Source: UMGS1889 sp900556055 (GTDB taxonomy: Bacteria; Bacillota; Clostridia; Oscillospirales; Ruminococcaceae). From it: DNA of 64,000 bases. Each line of letters starts with the position of its first letter. Position 1 is the first letter of the stretch. The stretch is from assembly GCA_902463265.1 (NCBI GenBank), contig CABQEV010000002.1, forward strand, positions 186,001-250,000, written 5' to 3'. Positions 33,323-42,147 of the stretch are shown in pieces. A program made the position numbers and the translations under genes. The notes under the pieces are model-generated. The model searched no databases and was not told the origin of the DNA. It saw only the letters and a program-made list of their open reading frames with translations.

Positions 33323-33351
33323 ATTATACTACATCAATTATCGTTTGTCAA
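33323..33351 (-). promoter_or_regulatory. tRNA-Leu(CAG) promoter
   Basis: Minus-strand TTGACA (33346-33351), 17 bases, TATAAT (33323-33328). Confidence 0.88.
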
Positions 33352-33380
33352 GCTTTTTTTGAAATTTTTTTCGGATTTTT

Positions 33381-33914
33381 TTACTCTGCCGGGAAATCCC
33401 ATAAAACAGTGCCCGAAAGCTCCTTAAGGGTGAATTTCTTTTCGCTGTACACCATGTACGAACGCGGATTTCCATTCTTGGGGATAGATACCGAACCGGG
33501 GTTAAGACAGATAACACCGTTTGTTTTTTCGGCTTTGAAAATATGCGTGTGTCCGCTGAGTATGATGTTTCCTGCCAATGCTTTCGGCAGCTCCTTATGC
33601 CCATGAACGGCATACATAGTCAGTCCGTCGGCATAGACTGTCAGCATTTCCGACATTATCGGGAAATTCAGCACCATCTGGTCCACCTCACAGTCGCAGT
33701 TGCCGCATACTGTCATGATACTGTCCGAATTATCGTTCAGCAGCTTTATCGTTTTTTCGGGATCATATCCGTCAAACACGCCGTTTCTGGGACCATGATA
33801 GAGCAGGTCGCCCAGAATAAGCAGTTTATCGGCATTTTCTTCTTTAAATCTTGCGAACATCTCAGCACAGCATTCGCCGTGTCCATGGATATCCGATGCG
33901 ATCATCAGTTTCAT
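33381..33914 (-). CDS. YfcE-like metallophosphoesterase
   Basis: A 177-residue phosphodiesterase from ATG 33914 (GGAAG upstream; ATG 33920 is also possible). Calcineurin-like motifs: ASDIHGHG (D-x-H), ILGDLLYHGPRN (GD-x-x-x-x-GP), VCGNCD (GNCD), VHGH and SGHTHIF (GHTH). YfcE-type enzymes hydrolyse phosphodiesters with Mn. Physiological substrate unknown. Single gene downstream of nothing obvious on its strand. Confidence 0.9.
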   Translation of the reverse strand: MKLMIASDIHGHGECCAEMFARFKEENADKLLILGDLLYHGPRNGVFDGYDPEKTIKLLNDNSDSIMTVCGNCDCEVDQMVLNFPIMSEMLTVYADGLTMYAVHGHKELPKALAGNIILSGHTHIFKAEKTNGVICLNPGSVSIPKNGNPRSYMVYSEKKFTLKELSGTVLWDFPAE

Positions 33915-34030
33915 TTTCATCACTTCCAATAAAATGATTTTAGCATAATCAAGTAAAAATGTCAATGCTATTATGTATACGCAAAATCAGAATGAAATGT
34001 TGTTTCAATGTTATATTTCTTTCCAAATCG

Positions 34031-34059
34031 TTGACATATCGGATAAAGTGTGATATACT
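34031..34059 (+). promoter_or_regulatory. Promoter of the 113-residue orphan
   Basis: TTGACA (34031-34036), 17 bases, TATACT (34054-34059). Confidence 0.8.
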
Positions 34060-34126
34060 AAATTGAGTGTTGATATTGTATGCGTGTAAAATTTATCGTA
34101 ATATATTTATTCTAGGAGGATAAAAA

Positions 34127-34468
34127 ATGATAGAGATCAAAGAAATGGGCGTGATGACGGACAAGGCGATCGCAGATGCAAAAAGCTATGAATACGGCAT
34201 ATCGGTGCCTGTACAGCTGAGTGACTGCAATGAAAAGCTCCGCAGTCTTGTTGAAAAAAAGCAGCTCGGCGGATCTGATGGGATGAGATATTCGCTTGAT
34301 ATTGAGATCGTATTTGATAAGAAAAAGATAAAAACAACGTTTTTTGCAATAGATGATGAAAAATGTGACATTGAATCATGGAAGATCAGGCTTGAAGATG
34401 CTGAGCTGGATATGCTGAGAGATAAAGTCATTTTTCCGTTTATAAAAGGCTGTGTTTCAGACGGCTGA
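34127..34468 (+). CDS. Hypothetical protein, 113 residues
   Basis: Not recognised. It has an AGGAGG ribosome site and an own promoter and terminator, so it is a real gene. The protein is soluble and acidic, mixed alpha/beta by eye (YSLDIEIVFDKKKIKTTFFAIDD in the middle looks like strands), with no signal peptide and two scattered Cys. Neighbours give no functional clue. Confidence 0.7.
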   Translation: MIEIKEMGVMTDKAIADAKSYEYGISVPVQLSDCNEKLRSLVEKKQLGGSDGMRYSLDIEIVFDKKKIKTTFFAIDDEKCDIESWKIRLEDAELDMLRDKVIFPFIKGCVSDG

Positions 34469-34478
34469 TATACATAGG

Positions 34479-34520
34479 AAAACGGGCAGGTGTGAAAATA
34501 ATTCGCACCTGCCCGTTTTT
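34479..34520. terminator. Bidirectional terminator
   Basis: AAAACGGGCAGGTG(T)GAA pairs with TTC(G)CACCTGCCCGTTTT, with A- and T-runs on either side. It serves the orphan on + and the ABC/kinase operon on -. Confidence 0.9.
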
Positions 34521-34538
34521 ATTCTGACCGCATGAGGA

Positions 34539-35147
34539 TCAATTCATATCCAGCAGTCCTTTCAATGCTGCGGCACAGCCTTCAACGCCGATTATTCCGC
34601 TGTCGAGAACGATGTTGTACCGAGTGAGATCGTTCCATTGTTCACCTGTATTGCACTGATAATAATGTGCCCGCTTATTGTCGAATTTTTTGCGTGTTGC
34701 TTCTGCTTTTTCGGACGGGATACCGTATTTTTCTGTGATACGGCTGTTTTTCAGGGAATTGTCCGAGCAGCGTATGAAAACCTTAACTACATTTTGGAAG
34801 CCTTTCAGCGCTTCCGATGCGCAGTGACCTACAAATATTGCGCTGCCTTTTGCTGCGAAATTCCGTATTGCTTCCTGTTCTGCGACGAATACTGCGCCCT
34901 CGGATGAAAGCATAGTGCTGTCACCCGAACGTGCTTTTCCCATGAGATACATTGTGTAAAGGAAGCTGTTTGTTGTTGATTCCTCCTGATCCTGTATCTC
35001 GCTGATGCTTTTACCAAGCTTTTCGGATGCTGCTTTGATTATCTCCATGCCGTAGCAGGGGATGCCTGTTTGCTCGGAAAGCAGCTTTGCGGTCTCAGTG
35101 CCGCCGCTGCCGTATTCACGTTCTATGGTGATATATCTCACTTTCAT
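34539..35147 (-). CDS. Cytidylate kinase-like family protein
   Basis: A 202-residue P-loop protein. The loop REYGSGGTETAKLLSEQTG (~9-27) and the following IPCYGMEII match the cytidylate-kinase-like (Cmk2) group, not canonical CMP kinase, and the lid region is shorter. It starts by a 4-base overlap with the second ABC exporter gene, last in the marR operon. The substrate is not known; involvement in the exporter's function is only suggested by linkage. Confidence 0.8.
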   Translation of the reverse strand: MKVRYITIEREYGSGGTETAKLLSEQTGIPCYGMEIIKAASEKLGKSISEIQDQEESTTNSFLYTMYLMGKARSGDSTMLSSEGAVFVAEQEAIRNFAAKGSAIFVGHCASEALKGFQNVVKVFIRCSDNSLKNSRITEKYGIPSEKAEATRKKFDNKRAHYYQCNTGEQWNDLTRYNIVLDSGIIGVEGCAAALKGLLDMN

Positions 35148-37420
35148 GCTGATTTTCCTCCTTCATCAAACTGGCTGTTATAAAGCTCGGCATAGAAGCC
35201 GCCCTTGTTCAGAAGCTCCTCATGTGTGCCGCTTTCGATGATGTCGCCGTCCTTCAGCACAAGTATAAGATCGGAGTTCTTGATGGTCGAAAGTCTGTGG
35301 GCGATAACGAAGGAAGTGCGGTTTTCCATCAGCTTATCCATAGCCGACTGGATCTGCTGCTCAGTTCGTGTATCTACTGATGATGTTGCCTCATCGAGTA
35401 TCAGCATAGGCTTATCTGCGATCATTGCACGGGCTATGGTAAGCTGCTGCTTCTGTCCCTGTGACAGATTGACCTGATCGTTCAGTACGGTGTCATATCC
35501 ATGGGGGAGGGTGCGTATAAAGTGATCAAGACCGACTGCCCTGCACGCTTCCTGCATTTTCTGATCCGAAACGCCTTCTGTGCAGTAGACAAGATTTTCG
35601 CGGACAGTTCCTTCAAACAGCCATGTATCCTGAAGAACCATGCAGAACTGCGAATGAACAGTTTCACGCTTCATTTTGCTTGTGGGTATGCCGTCAATGC
35701 GGATCTCGCCGCTCTTCAGCTCATGGAAACGCATGAGCAGGTTTACCATTGTAGTTTTGCCCGCACCGGTAGGACCGACGATAGCAATTTTCTGTCCGGG
35801 CTTTGCGGAAGCGGAGAAATCATGGATAACGATCTTATCTGAATCCTCATATCCGAATTTTACGTGATCGAACTCAACATTTCCCGATATCTTTCCGATA
35901 TCACTGAGCTTGCCGTCCTCATTTTCCATTTCTTCAGCTTCAAGAAATTCAAAAACACGTTCTCCCGCAGCTGCCGCAGACTGAAGCGACTGTACTGACT
36001 GAGCGATCTGAGAAAGCGGCTGTGTGAAATAGCGTACATACATCATGAATGCAACGATAACGCCGAATCCAATCTTGCCGTTCAGTGCCAGTGCGCCGCC
36101 GACAACGCAGACAGCAACATATCCGAGGTTTCCGATGAAGTTCATTATAGGCATCATAAGACCCGAAAGGCACTGCGCCTTGAAGCCGCTGTCGCAGAGC
36201 TTTGTGTTCATCTCGTCAAAGGTTTTCTGAGCCGCATCTTCGCCGTTATATGCTTTTACAACGGTGTGTCCCGCATATATTTCCTCGATATGTCCGTTGA
36301 TCTCGCCCAGGTGACGCTGCTGGCGTGTGAAATATTTCTGGCTTCGGCTCATGATAGCTGTCATTACCGCAAATCCGATAAGGCTGGCAGCAACGGCAGT
36401 CAAAGTCATCCAGCCGTTTGTTATAAGCATCATAAAGAGGCTTCCGACGAAAAGGATAACGGCAGTCAGGAGATTTCCTATGCTCTGGTTGAGCGACTGA
36501 CCTATCATATCAACATCGTTTGTAACACGGGAAAGAACATCTCCTGTTGTTGTGCGGTTATAGAACCACATAGGCAGCCTGTTGATCTTATGCGAGATAT
36601 CCGAACGCATCTGCTTGGAAATGCGCTGGGTTATAGTCGCCATGATCCAGCTCTGAGCAGCAGAGAGTATATAGCTGAGCGCATAGAATGCAACAAGTGT
36701 AAGGGCAATGACAAGTATCCTGTCCGTATCGACAGACGGTTTGATTATATTGTAAACAGATGCCGGGAGTGAATCTATCGCACTCAATGCGGCATTTGTG
36801 TCATCAGTATCAATGACTGTAAAAATATTCATCATTTCAAGCTGATCTTCTGCGGATATGGTATTTCCTTCAACTGTGATATCCGTGTAAAGTGCATTTC
36901 TGACAGATTCGGGAAGACTGCTGACAGCATTCATCATGGCTTCACTGTCGTTGTTGTCGGCATCACTGAGGGCTGACATTGTCTGCATCTGATCATCAAC
37001 GGAGATCTCAGAGCCGTTCACGGTAATTGCCTGCGGTGCATCGCTTCCCATATTTGCTGCGATATCACTTACAACAGTCTGCATATTTACGGAGATGTTT
37101 TCGGAAACAGATCCCATTATCTCCGTAAGCATTTCTGTATCGGGGGCAAGTCCCGAGGTGATGGTATCAGTCATATCGGAAAGCTTGTCAGGGCCTGCGA
37201 GTGACAGAACTGTTCCTGCCGCTGCGCATATCAGAGCGATGACAAGTACGGCTATATATTTGCGGCAGTAGTGAAGGATCTTTTTCCATGTTCCGATAAG
37301 GTCCTTCGGCTTTTCACCGCCGCCTCTCGGACCACCGGGACCGTGCGGACCTCCCGGACCTCCGGGACCGCGTCTCATATTCTGCTTGTTCTGACCAAGT
37401 TCATATTCATTTCGTTCCAT
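35144..37420 (-). CDS. ABC exporter half-transporter B, canonical ATPase, with duplicated external domain
   Basis: A 758-residue fused membrane/ATPase subunit. The N-terminus is Gly/Pro-rich (residues ~18-36). Between TM1 (~54-74) and TM2 (~233-255) is an unusual ~155-residue extracytoplasmic insert with two repeats (132-173 and 181-222, both ITVxGxxIS...SLPxSV). The NBD has Walker A GPTGAGKTT, signature LSQGQ (degenerate), Walker B MLILDEATSSVD with catalytic Glu, and switch His in IAHRLS. Together with the neighbour it forms a heterodimeric exporter. Confidence 0.9.
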   Translation of the reverse strand: MERNEYELGQNKQNMRRGPGGPGGPHGPGGPRGGGEKPKDLIGTWKKILHYCRKYIAVLVIALICAAAGTVLSLAGPDKLSDMTDTITSGLAPDTEMLTEIMGSVSENISVNMQTVVSDIAANMGSDAPQAITVNGSEISVDDQMQTMSALSDADNNDSEAMMNAVSSLPESVRNALYTDITVEGNTISAEDQLEMMNIFTVIDTDDTNAALSAIDSLPASVYNIIKPSVDTDRILVIALTLVAFYALSYILSAAQSWIMATITQRISKQMRSDISHKINRLPMWFYNRTTTGDVLSRVTNDVDMIGQSLNQSIGNLLTAVILFVGSLFMMLITNGWMTLTAVAASLIGFAVMTAIMSRSQKYFTRQQRHLGEINGHIEEIYAGHTVVKAYNGEDAAQKTFDEMNTKLCDSGFKAQCLSGLMMPIMNFIGNLGYVAVCVVGGALALNGKIGFGVIVAFMMYVRYFTQPLSQIAQSVQSLQSAAAAGERVFEFLEAEEMENEDGKLSDIGKISGNVEFDHVKFGYEDSDKIVIHDFSASAKPGQKIAIVGPTGAGKTTMVNLLMRFHELKSGEIRIDGIPTSKMKRETVHSQFCMVLQDTWLFEGTVRENLVYCTEGVSDQKMQEACRAVGLDHFIRTLPHGYDTVLNDQVNLSQGQKQQLTIARAMIADKPMLILDEATSSVDTRTEQQIQSAMDKLMENRTSFVIAHRLSTIKNSDLILVLKDGDIIESGTHEELLNKGGFYAELYNSQFDEGGKSA

Positions 37421-39195
37421 TACGCCAGTTCCTCCTTTGAAAGCTGCGAAAGTGCTATCTGCTGATATACTTCGCAGTTTTTCATCAATTCATCATGACG
37501 TCCCATTCCGACGATCTTTCCTTCATCGAGAACGATTATCCTGTCTGCATCTCGGATAGTGCCTATACGCTGTGCCACGATTATTCTGGTCGCATCTCCG
37601 CATTCGCTGTCAAGGGCTTTTCTAAGGGTGCGGTCTGTTTTGTAGTCGAGTGCCGAGAAGGAATCATCGAAAATAAATATCTCAGGATCACGTGCTATTG
37701 CGCGGGCGATTGAAATTCTCTGCTTCTGACCGCCTGAAAGGTTTGAACCGCCCTGTGCGACATATCCGTCATATCCGTCTGCAAGCTTATCGACAAATTC
37801 TGCTGCCTGAGCCGTTGAAACTGCCGATCTTACGGCATCGTCATCGGCGGGCTTTCTGCCGTTGTCGCCGTAAACTATGTTTGAGCGGACAGTTCCCGTA
37901 AACAGCGTAGCTTTCTGGGATATATAGCTTATTTTATTTCTGAGCGAACGCTGCGAATAATCACGGACATTTACTCCGTCAACAAGAACTTCTCCCTCTG
38001 TGACATCGTAAAAGCGGGGGATAAGGTTTATGACCGTACTTTTTCCGCAGCCTGTCGAACCTATGACAGCAACAGTCTCACCCTTTTTTGCTGAGAATGA
38101 TATATTCTGAAGCACATATCCGTCAGCATCGGGATAGCGGAATGATACGTTCCTGAATTCGACTTCTCCGACATGGCCGCTTTTTCCTTCTGTTTCGCTG
38201 CCGTCGATTATAGTCGGCTCTGTATCCAGCACCTCATTGATACGCTTTGCGGAAACAGACGCACGGGGGAGCATCATAAAGATCATAACGAGCATCATGA
38301 ACGACATAACGACCTGAACGGCATACTGCGAAAATACTACCATGTCAGAGAAAAGTGGGATCTTGTCGGGCATCATGGCTTCGTTGATAAGTATTGCTCC
38401 TATCCAGTAAACAGCGAGCGTCAGACCGTTCATGATAAGCTGTATGCTTGGCATCATAAACGCCATAGTGCGCTGTGCGGAGAGTTGGTTCTGCGTCAGT
38501 GCGTCATTTGCTTTATCAAATTTGTTTTCCTGATATGCTTCGGCATTGTAAGCACGTACAACGGAAAGTCCCGACAGATTTTCACGGGTGACACGGTTTA
38601 TGTCATCTGTGAGCTTCTGCATTTTTTTGAATTTTGGCGTTGTTATCGCCATGCATATGCATACAATCGAAAGAAGTATAACGACTGCTGCAGCTGTTGT
38701 GATCGTCCACTGCCACTGCTTTCCTGCTATCTTGCAGATAGCCCATACCGCCATGATAGGGGATTTGATTATCATCTGAAGTCCCATGACAATGAGCATC
38801 TGAACCTGTGTTACGTCGTTTGTTGAACGTGTGATAAGGCTGGCTGTCGAGAAGCGTCCGATCTCCTCCATGGAGAATGACTGCACCTTGCTGAAAAGCT
38901 TGCTGCGGACAGCTCCCGAAAAATTTACAGCTATCTTAGCAGCGCAAACAGCGGTTGCAACAGACGCAAGAAGACTTCCGAGAGCGCAGAGCAGCATCAT
39001 ACCCCCTGATGTCAGTATCTCTGACATTTTGCTGCCCTCAGTCTGCACCAGTCTTGTGATCTCGGACATATAGTCAGGCATGGTAAGTTCGAGCCATACC
39101 TGCAAAACGATAAACACAATTGATACTGCTGCGAGGATCCATTCTTTTTTGGTAAAGTTTCGCATTAGTCTGAACATTCTATATTGCTCCTTCAC
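37420..39195 (-). CDS. ABC exporter half-transporter A, degenerate ATPase site
   Basis: A 591-residue half-transporter with six membrane segments and one NBD. Walker A is GSTGCGKST, and the signature LSGGQ is canonical. The catalytic Glu after Walker B is Asp (IFIFDDSFSALD) and the switch His is Gln (IVAQRIG). These losses exactly complement the neighbour, as in TM287/288 and LmrCD heterodimers: one competent and one degenerate site. Overlaps the second subunit by one base. Behind marR, so probably induced by its substrate. Confidence 0.92.
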   Translation of the reverse strand: MKEQYRMFRLMRNFTKKEWILAAVSIVFIVLQVWLELTMPDYMSEITRLVQTEGSKMSEILTSGGMMLLCALGSLLASVATAVCAAKIAVNFSGAVRSKLFSKVQSFSMEEIGRFSTASLITRSTNDVTQVQMLIVMGLQMIIKSPIMAVWAICKIAGKQWQWTITTAAAVVILLSIVCICMAITTPKFKKMQKLTDDINRVTRENLSGLSVVRAYNAEAYQENKFDKANDALTQNQLSAQRTMAFMMPSIQLIMNGLTLAVYWIGAILINEAMMPDKIPLFSDMVVFSQYAVQVVMSFMMLVMIFMMLPRASVSAKRINEVLDTEPTIIDGSETEGKSGHVGEVEFRNVSFRYPDADGYVLQNISFSAKKGETVAVIGSTGCGKSTVINLIPRFYDVTEGEVLVDGVNVRDYSQRSLRNKISYISQKATLFTGTVRSNIVYGDNGRKPADDDAVRSAVSTAQAAEFVDKLADGYDGYVAQGGSNLSGGQKQRISIARAIARDPEIFIFDDSFSALDYKTDRTLRKALDSECGDATRIIVAQRIGTIRDADRIIVLDEGKIVGMGRHDELMKNCEVYQQIALSQLSKEELA

Positions 39196-39303
39196 AATAA
39201 ATTTTTGCCTGCCGCTTTATAAAAAGCAGGCAGATCTATAAAAGATAAAGCAGAAAAAGGAGCCCCCTGCCGTTTCGCTGAACGGCTTTATCCTGCATAT
39301 GCT

Positions 39304-39750
39304 TTATTCTTTGTCAATGGTTTCTATGGTCGGTGCTTTTATTATAGAGCGGATCTCTTTTGAAACGGCGATGAATTCCATCAGCCGCTCCATGCCGATC
39401 CTGTCGATCATCTTGGATATCTGGCTGTATATTTCATTATGAAGCCTTTCGGCATTTTTGATTCCAAGCTCGGAAAGCCTGACAACAGTGGTTCGGGCAT
39501 CATTTGTTCCCGTTTCCTTGATTATCAGACCCTTGTTCTCCATTTTTTTCAGAAGAACAGCGACCCTTGCAGTGCTGACATTCATGACTTTGCTTATCTG
39601 ACCCGCAGTTACGGTTTCGCCGGTTTCATAAAGATATCCAAGCACAGCTGCAATGCCTTTTGTGGTTTCACTTATCCTTTCAAAGAAATCGCCTGAATGG
39701 GAATCCCTGATATGTTCAAATACCATTTGGATCTGTTCCTGAGACGGCAT
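39304..39750 (-). CDS. MarR-family repressor
   Basis: A 148-residue winged-helix protein with HTH VTAGQISKVMNVSTARVAVLLKKMENKGLI (~47-76) and wing DARTTVVRLSELG. It heads the operon of the ABC exporter and cytidylate-kinase-like gene. A palindrome overlapping its promoter (39773-39785) is the likely operator; autoregulation and control of the exporter are inferred. Confidence 0.9.
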   Translation of the reverse strand: MPSQEQIQMVFEHIRDSHSGDFFERISETTKGIAAVLGYLYETGETVTAGQISKVMNVSTARVAVLLKKMENKGLIIKETGTNDARTTVVRLSELGIKNAERLHNEIYSQISKMIDRIGMERLMEFIAVSKEIRSIIKAPTIETIDKE

Positions 39751-39772
39751 TTTTCATCGTCCTTTCAATTTG

Positions 39773-39791
39773 CTAACCGGGTTAGATTATA
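39773..39791 (-). promoter_or_regulatory. MarR operator abutting the -10 of its own promoter
   Basis: CTAACC-G-GGTTAG is a perfect 13-bp palindrome (39773-39785). It sits directly beside TATAAT read on the minus strand (39786-39791), so a bound repressor would block the promoter. Confidence 0.7.
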
Positions 39792-40168
39792 TCATATGGC
39801 TACGCTGTATTCAATGAATAAAATAATAACTGAATGTAAATTATAGAACTTTGGAATTCGGAATTTGATTAAGGACACACTGATTAAATCTTCCCAAACC
39901 GCTCAAAAATTGGAGTGAAATATGGCGGAAAACTGATGCTTTCGGCATTGAATTTTGCTGTTTTGAACTTTATGTGTGAATTCTTGAGGTGAGTTGCTGT
40001 TTATTCAGCGATTCCCTTGTTTTTTTAGTGCGATGATGTTTCACACTGCTCAAAGCTATTCACAAAATCGACCCAAGGACATGACTGCCGATATTTTTGA
40101 TCATCGGCTTATTTTTTTCTAAAAATAATAGAAGATTTAATATTGATGTGAATTTAATAAAAAAGCTC
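39792..40168. other. Non-coding stretch before the scaffold/GGGtGRT operon
   Basis: About 380 bases without a supported gene. It is AT-rich with an evenly broken reading pattern; phrases such as TTAAGGACACACTGATTAAATC could belong to a decayed insertion element, but I find no terminal repeats or transposase remnant. Otherwise I see nothing in it. Confidence 0.4.
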
Positions 40169-40197
40169 TTGCAAAATCCGACATTATGTATTATAAT
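40169..40197 (+). promoter_or_regulatory. Promoter of the scaffold/GGGtGRT operon
   Basis: TTGCAA (40169-40174), 17 bases, TATAAT (40192-40197). The 68-base leader ends in a GAAAGGAG ribosome site. Confidence 0.75.
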
Positions 40198-40265
40198 ATA
40201 TCTGTATGTTGCAATTGTTGAAGCCAGTTGTCCAACATAAAATCTGAAAGGAGTTTGTAACCAGT

Positions 40266-40958
40266 ATGATTTATTCACATGAAGTTGAAACTATGTGCCC
40301 CGTGAAGCAGGGCGTAGCTCACGGTGCAGCGCCTATCCCTGAGGAAGCTAAGTGGGTCAAGGCAAAGGAAATCAAGGATATTTCCGGATTTACACACGGT
40401 GTGGGCTGGTGCGCACCTCAGCAGGGTACCTGTAAGCTGTCCCTGAACGTTAAGGACGGCGTTATCCAGGAAGCTCTCGTTGAAACTATCGGATGTTCCG
40501 GTATGACACATTCCGCAGCTATGGCTGCTGAGATCCTCCCCGGCAGAACTATTCTCGAGGCTCTTAACACTGACCTCGTTTGCGATGCTATCAATACAGC
40601 TATGAGAGAACTTTTCCTCCAGATCGTTTACGGACGTTCACAGAGTGCATTCTCTGAGGGCGGTCTTGTTGTAGGCGCAGGACTTGAAGACCTCGGTAAG
40701 GGCCTCCGTTCCCAGGTTGGTACTATGTACGGTACACTGGCTAAGGGCCCCCGTTACCTCGAAATGACTGACGGTTATGTTACAGGCATCGCTCTTAACG
40801 AGGATGACGAGATCATCGGCTATCAGTTCATTAACTTTGGCAAGATGATGGACTTCATCAAGGGCGGCGATGATGCTAACACAGCATTTGAAAAGGCAAA
40901 GGGTCAGTACGGCCGTGTTGCTGATGCTGTTAAGATCATTGACCCGAGAAAGCAGTAA
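40266..40958 (+). CDS. NifU-like iron-sulfur assembly scaffold partnered with GGGtGRT
   Basis: A 230-residue protein of the NifU/IscU-like family. Three conserved-looking Cys positions occur: GWCAPQQGTCK (~49-59) and ETIGCSGMTH (~73-82). It always seems to travel with GGGtGRT genes in anaerobes. The codon usage is strongly optimised (GCT, CTC, AAG), suggesting high expression. It is followed 22 bases later by its partner. Whether it truly builds Fe-S clusters is unproven. Confidence 0.8.
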   Translation: MIYSHEVETMCPVKQGVAHGAAPIPEEAKWVKAKEIKDISGFTHGVGWCAPQQGTCKLSLNVKDGVIQEALVETIGCSGMTHSAAMAAEILPGRTILEALNTDLVCDAINTAMRELFLQIVYGRSQSAFSEGGLVVGAGLEDLGKGLRSQVGTMYGTLAKGPRYLEMTDGYVTGIALNEDDEIIGYQFINFGKMMDFIKGGDDANTAFEKAKGQYGRVADAVKIIDPRKQ

Positions 40959-40980
40959 TCTGATAAGGAGGTAAAAAACA

Positions 40981-41991
40981 ATGGCTTTATTTGAATCTTA
41001 TGAAAGAAGAGAAAAGCAGATCCTTGCTGTTCTCAATCAGTACGGCATCAACTCCATTGAGGAGGCTGCTGAAGTAACAAAGGCAAAGGGCCTTGATATT
41101 TACAAGCTTGTTGAAAGCATTCAGCCTATCTGCTTTGAAAATGCTAAGTGGGCTTACACAGTAGGCTGCGCTATCGCTATCAAGAAGGGCTGCACAAGAG
41201 CTGCTGACGCTGCTGCTGCAATCGGTGAAGGCCTTCAGGCTTTCTGTATCCCCGGTTCTGTTGCTGACCAGCGTAAGGTAGGTCTTGGCCACGGTAACCT
41301 CGGCAAGATGCTGCTCGAGGAAGAGACAAAGTGCTTCTGCTTCCTGGCAGGTCATGAGTCTTTCGCTGCTGCTGAAGGCGCTATCGGTATCGCTGAGAAG
41401 GCTAACAAGGTTCGTAAGGAACCCCTCCGTGTTATCCTGAACGGTCTTGGTAAGGACGCTGCTCAGATCATCGCCCGTATCAACGGATTTACATATGTTG
41501 AAACAGAGATGGACTATTACACAGGTGAAGTTAAGGAAGTATTCAGAAAGTGCTATTCCAAGGATGCAAACTCCCCCAGAGCTAAGGTTAATTGCTACGG
41601 CGCTAACGATGTAACAGAGGGCGTTGCTATCATGTGGAAGGAAGGCGTTGATGTTTCCATCACAGGTAACTCCACCAATCCTACACGTTTCCAGCACCCT
41701 GTTGCAGGCACATACAAGAAGGAATGTGTTGATAAGGGCAAGAAGTACTTCTCCGTTGCATCCGGCGGCGGTACAGGACGTACACTCCACCCCGATAACA
41801 TGGCTGCAGGCCCTGCTTCTTACGGTATGACTGATACAATGGGAAGAATGCACTCTGACGCTCAGTTCGCAGGTTCTTCTTCTGTTCCTGCTCATGTTGA
41901 GATGATGGGTCTTATCGGTATGGGCAACAACCCTATGGTTGGTGCTACAGTTGCTTGCGCTGTTGCGGTTGAAGAGGCTATGAAGGCGTAA
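40981..41991 (+). CDS. GGGtGRT-family protein (function unknown)
   Basis: A 336-residue protein containing the eponymous GGGTGRT motif (~260-266, in ASGGGTGRTLHPDN). It is rich in Gly and Ala with no membrane segments. AAGGAGG ribosome site and highly biased codons imply abundance. The family occurs in strict anaerobes beside the NifU-like scaffold, with no established reaction. Its last ten codons are the insertion point of the integrative element; the coding sequence is kept whole by the left attachment repeat. Confidence 0.88.
   Translation: MALFESYERREKQILAVLNQYGINSIEEAAEVTKAKGLDIYKLVESIQPICFENAKWAYTVGCAIAIKKGCTRAADAAAAIGEGLQAFCIPGSVADQRKVGLGHGNLGKMLLEEETKCFCFLAGHESFAAAEGAIGIAEKANKVRKEPLRVILNGLGKDAAQIIARINGFTYVETEMDYYTGEVKEVFRKCYSKDANSPRAKVNCYGANDVTEGVAIMWKEGVDVSITGNSTNPTRFQHPVAGTYKKECVDKGKKYFSVASGGGTGRTLHPDNMAAGPASYGMTDTMGRMHSDAQFAGSSSVPAHVEMMGLIGMGNNPMVGATVACAVAVEEAMKA
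41961..41991 (+). repeat. Left attachment site of the integrative element
   Basis: The last 31 bases of the GGGtGRT gene (TGTTGCGGTTGAAGAGGCTA...) recur as an imperfect direct repeat at 52506-52535, with ~28 of 31 positions alike and one base lost. Confidence 0.75.
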
Positions 41992-42010
41992 GATTACGCA
42001 TTTCAGCCGT

Positions 42011-42035
42011 TTTTCGGCAGTTATATTGCCGAAAA
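42011..42035. terminator. Hairpin after GGGtGRT (possible terminator)
   Basis: TTTTCGGCA pairs with TGCCGAAAA 20 bases into the element. There is no clear T-run on +. Confidence 0.4.
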
Positions 42036-42054
42036 GACAGCAATATTTTACCTT

Positions 42055-42099
42055 GTAATACACAAGTAGTACACAGGTAATACACACTCGTAATACACA
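42055..42099 (+). repeat. Integrase arm-type repeats, left end
   Basis: GTAATACACA occurs at 42055, 42077 and 42090, with GTAGTACACA at 42066. The copies are spaced 11-13 bases apart. The same repeat occurs at the right end (52451, 52462). The layout fits arm-type integrase binding sites. Confidence 0.65.
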
Positions 42100-42147
42100 A
42101 ATGCAAGTCTTGGCAGAGAGATTTTCTGCCTGACTTGCATTTTTTAT

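Noticed and set aside
39792..40168. Decayed insertion sequence before the scaffold gene
   Set aside because: No terminal inverted repeats, target duplication or transposase motif could be found, so it is listed only as unexplained non-coding DNA.
40987..42087. A 366-codon open frame antisense to the GGGtGRT gene
   Set aside because: It mirrors a highly biased coding sequence that rarely creates stops on the other strand. It has no family resemblance, is Ser/Cys/Leu-rich, and runs across the element boundary.
42055..42099. Possible short CRISPR-like array of GTAATACACA repeats
   Set aside because: Repeats are 10 bases with 1-3 base gaps, there are no spacers or cas genes, and copies occur at the other end of the element. 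Integrase arm sites explain them.
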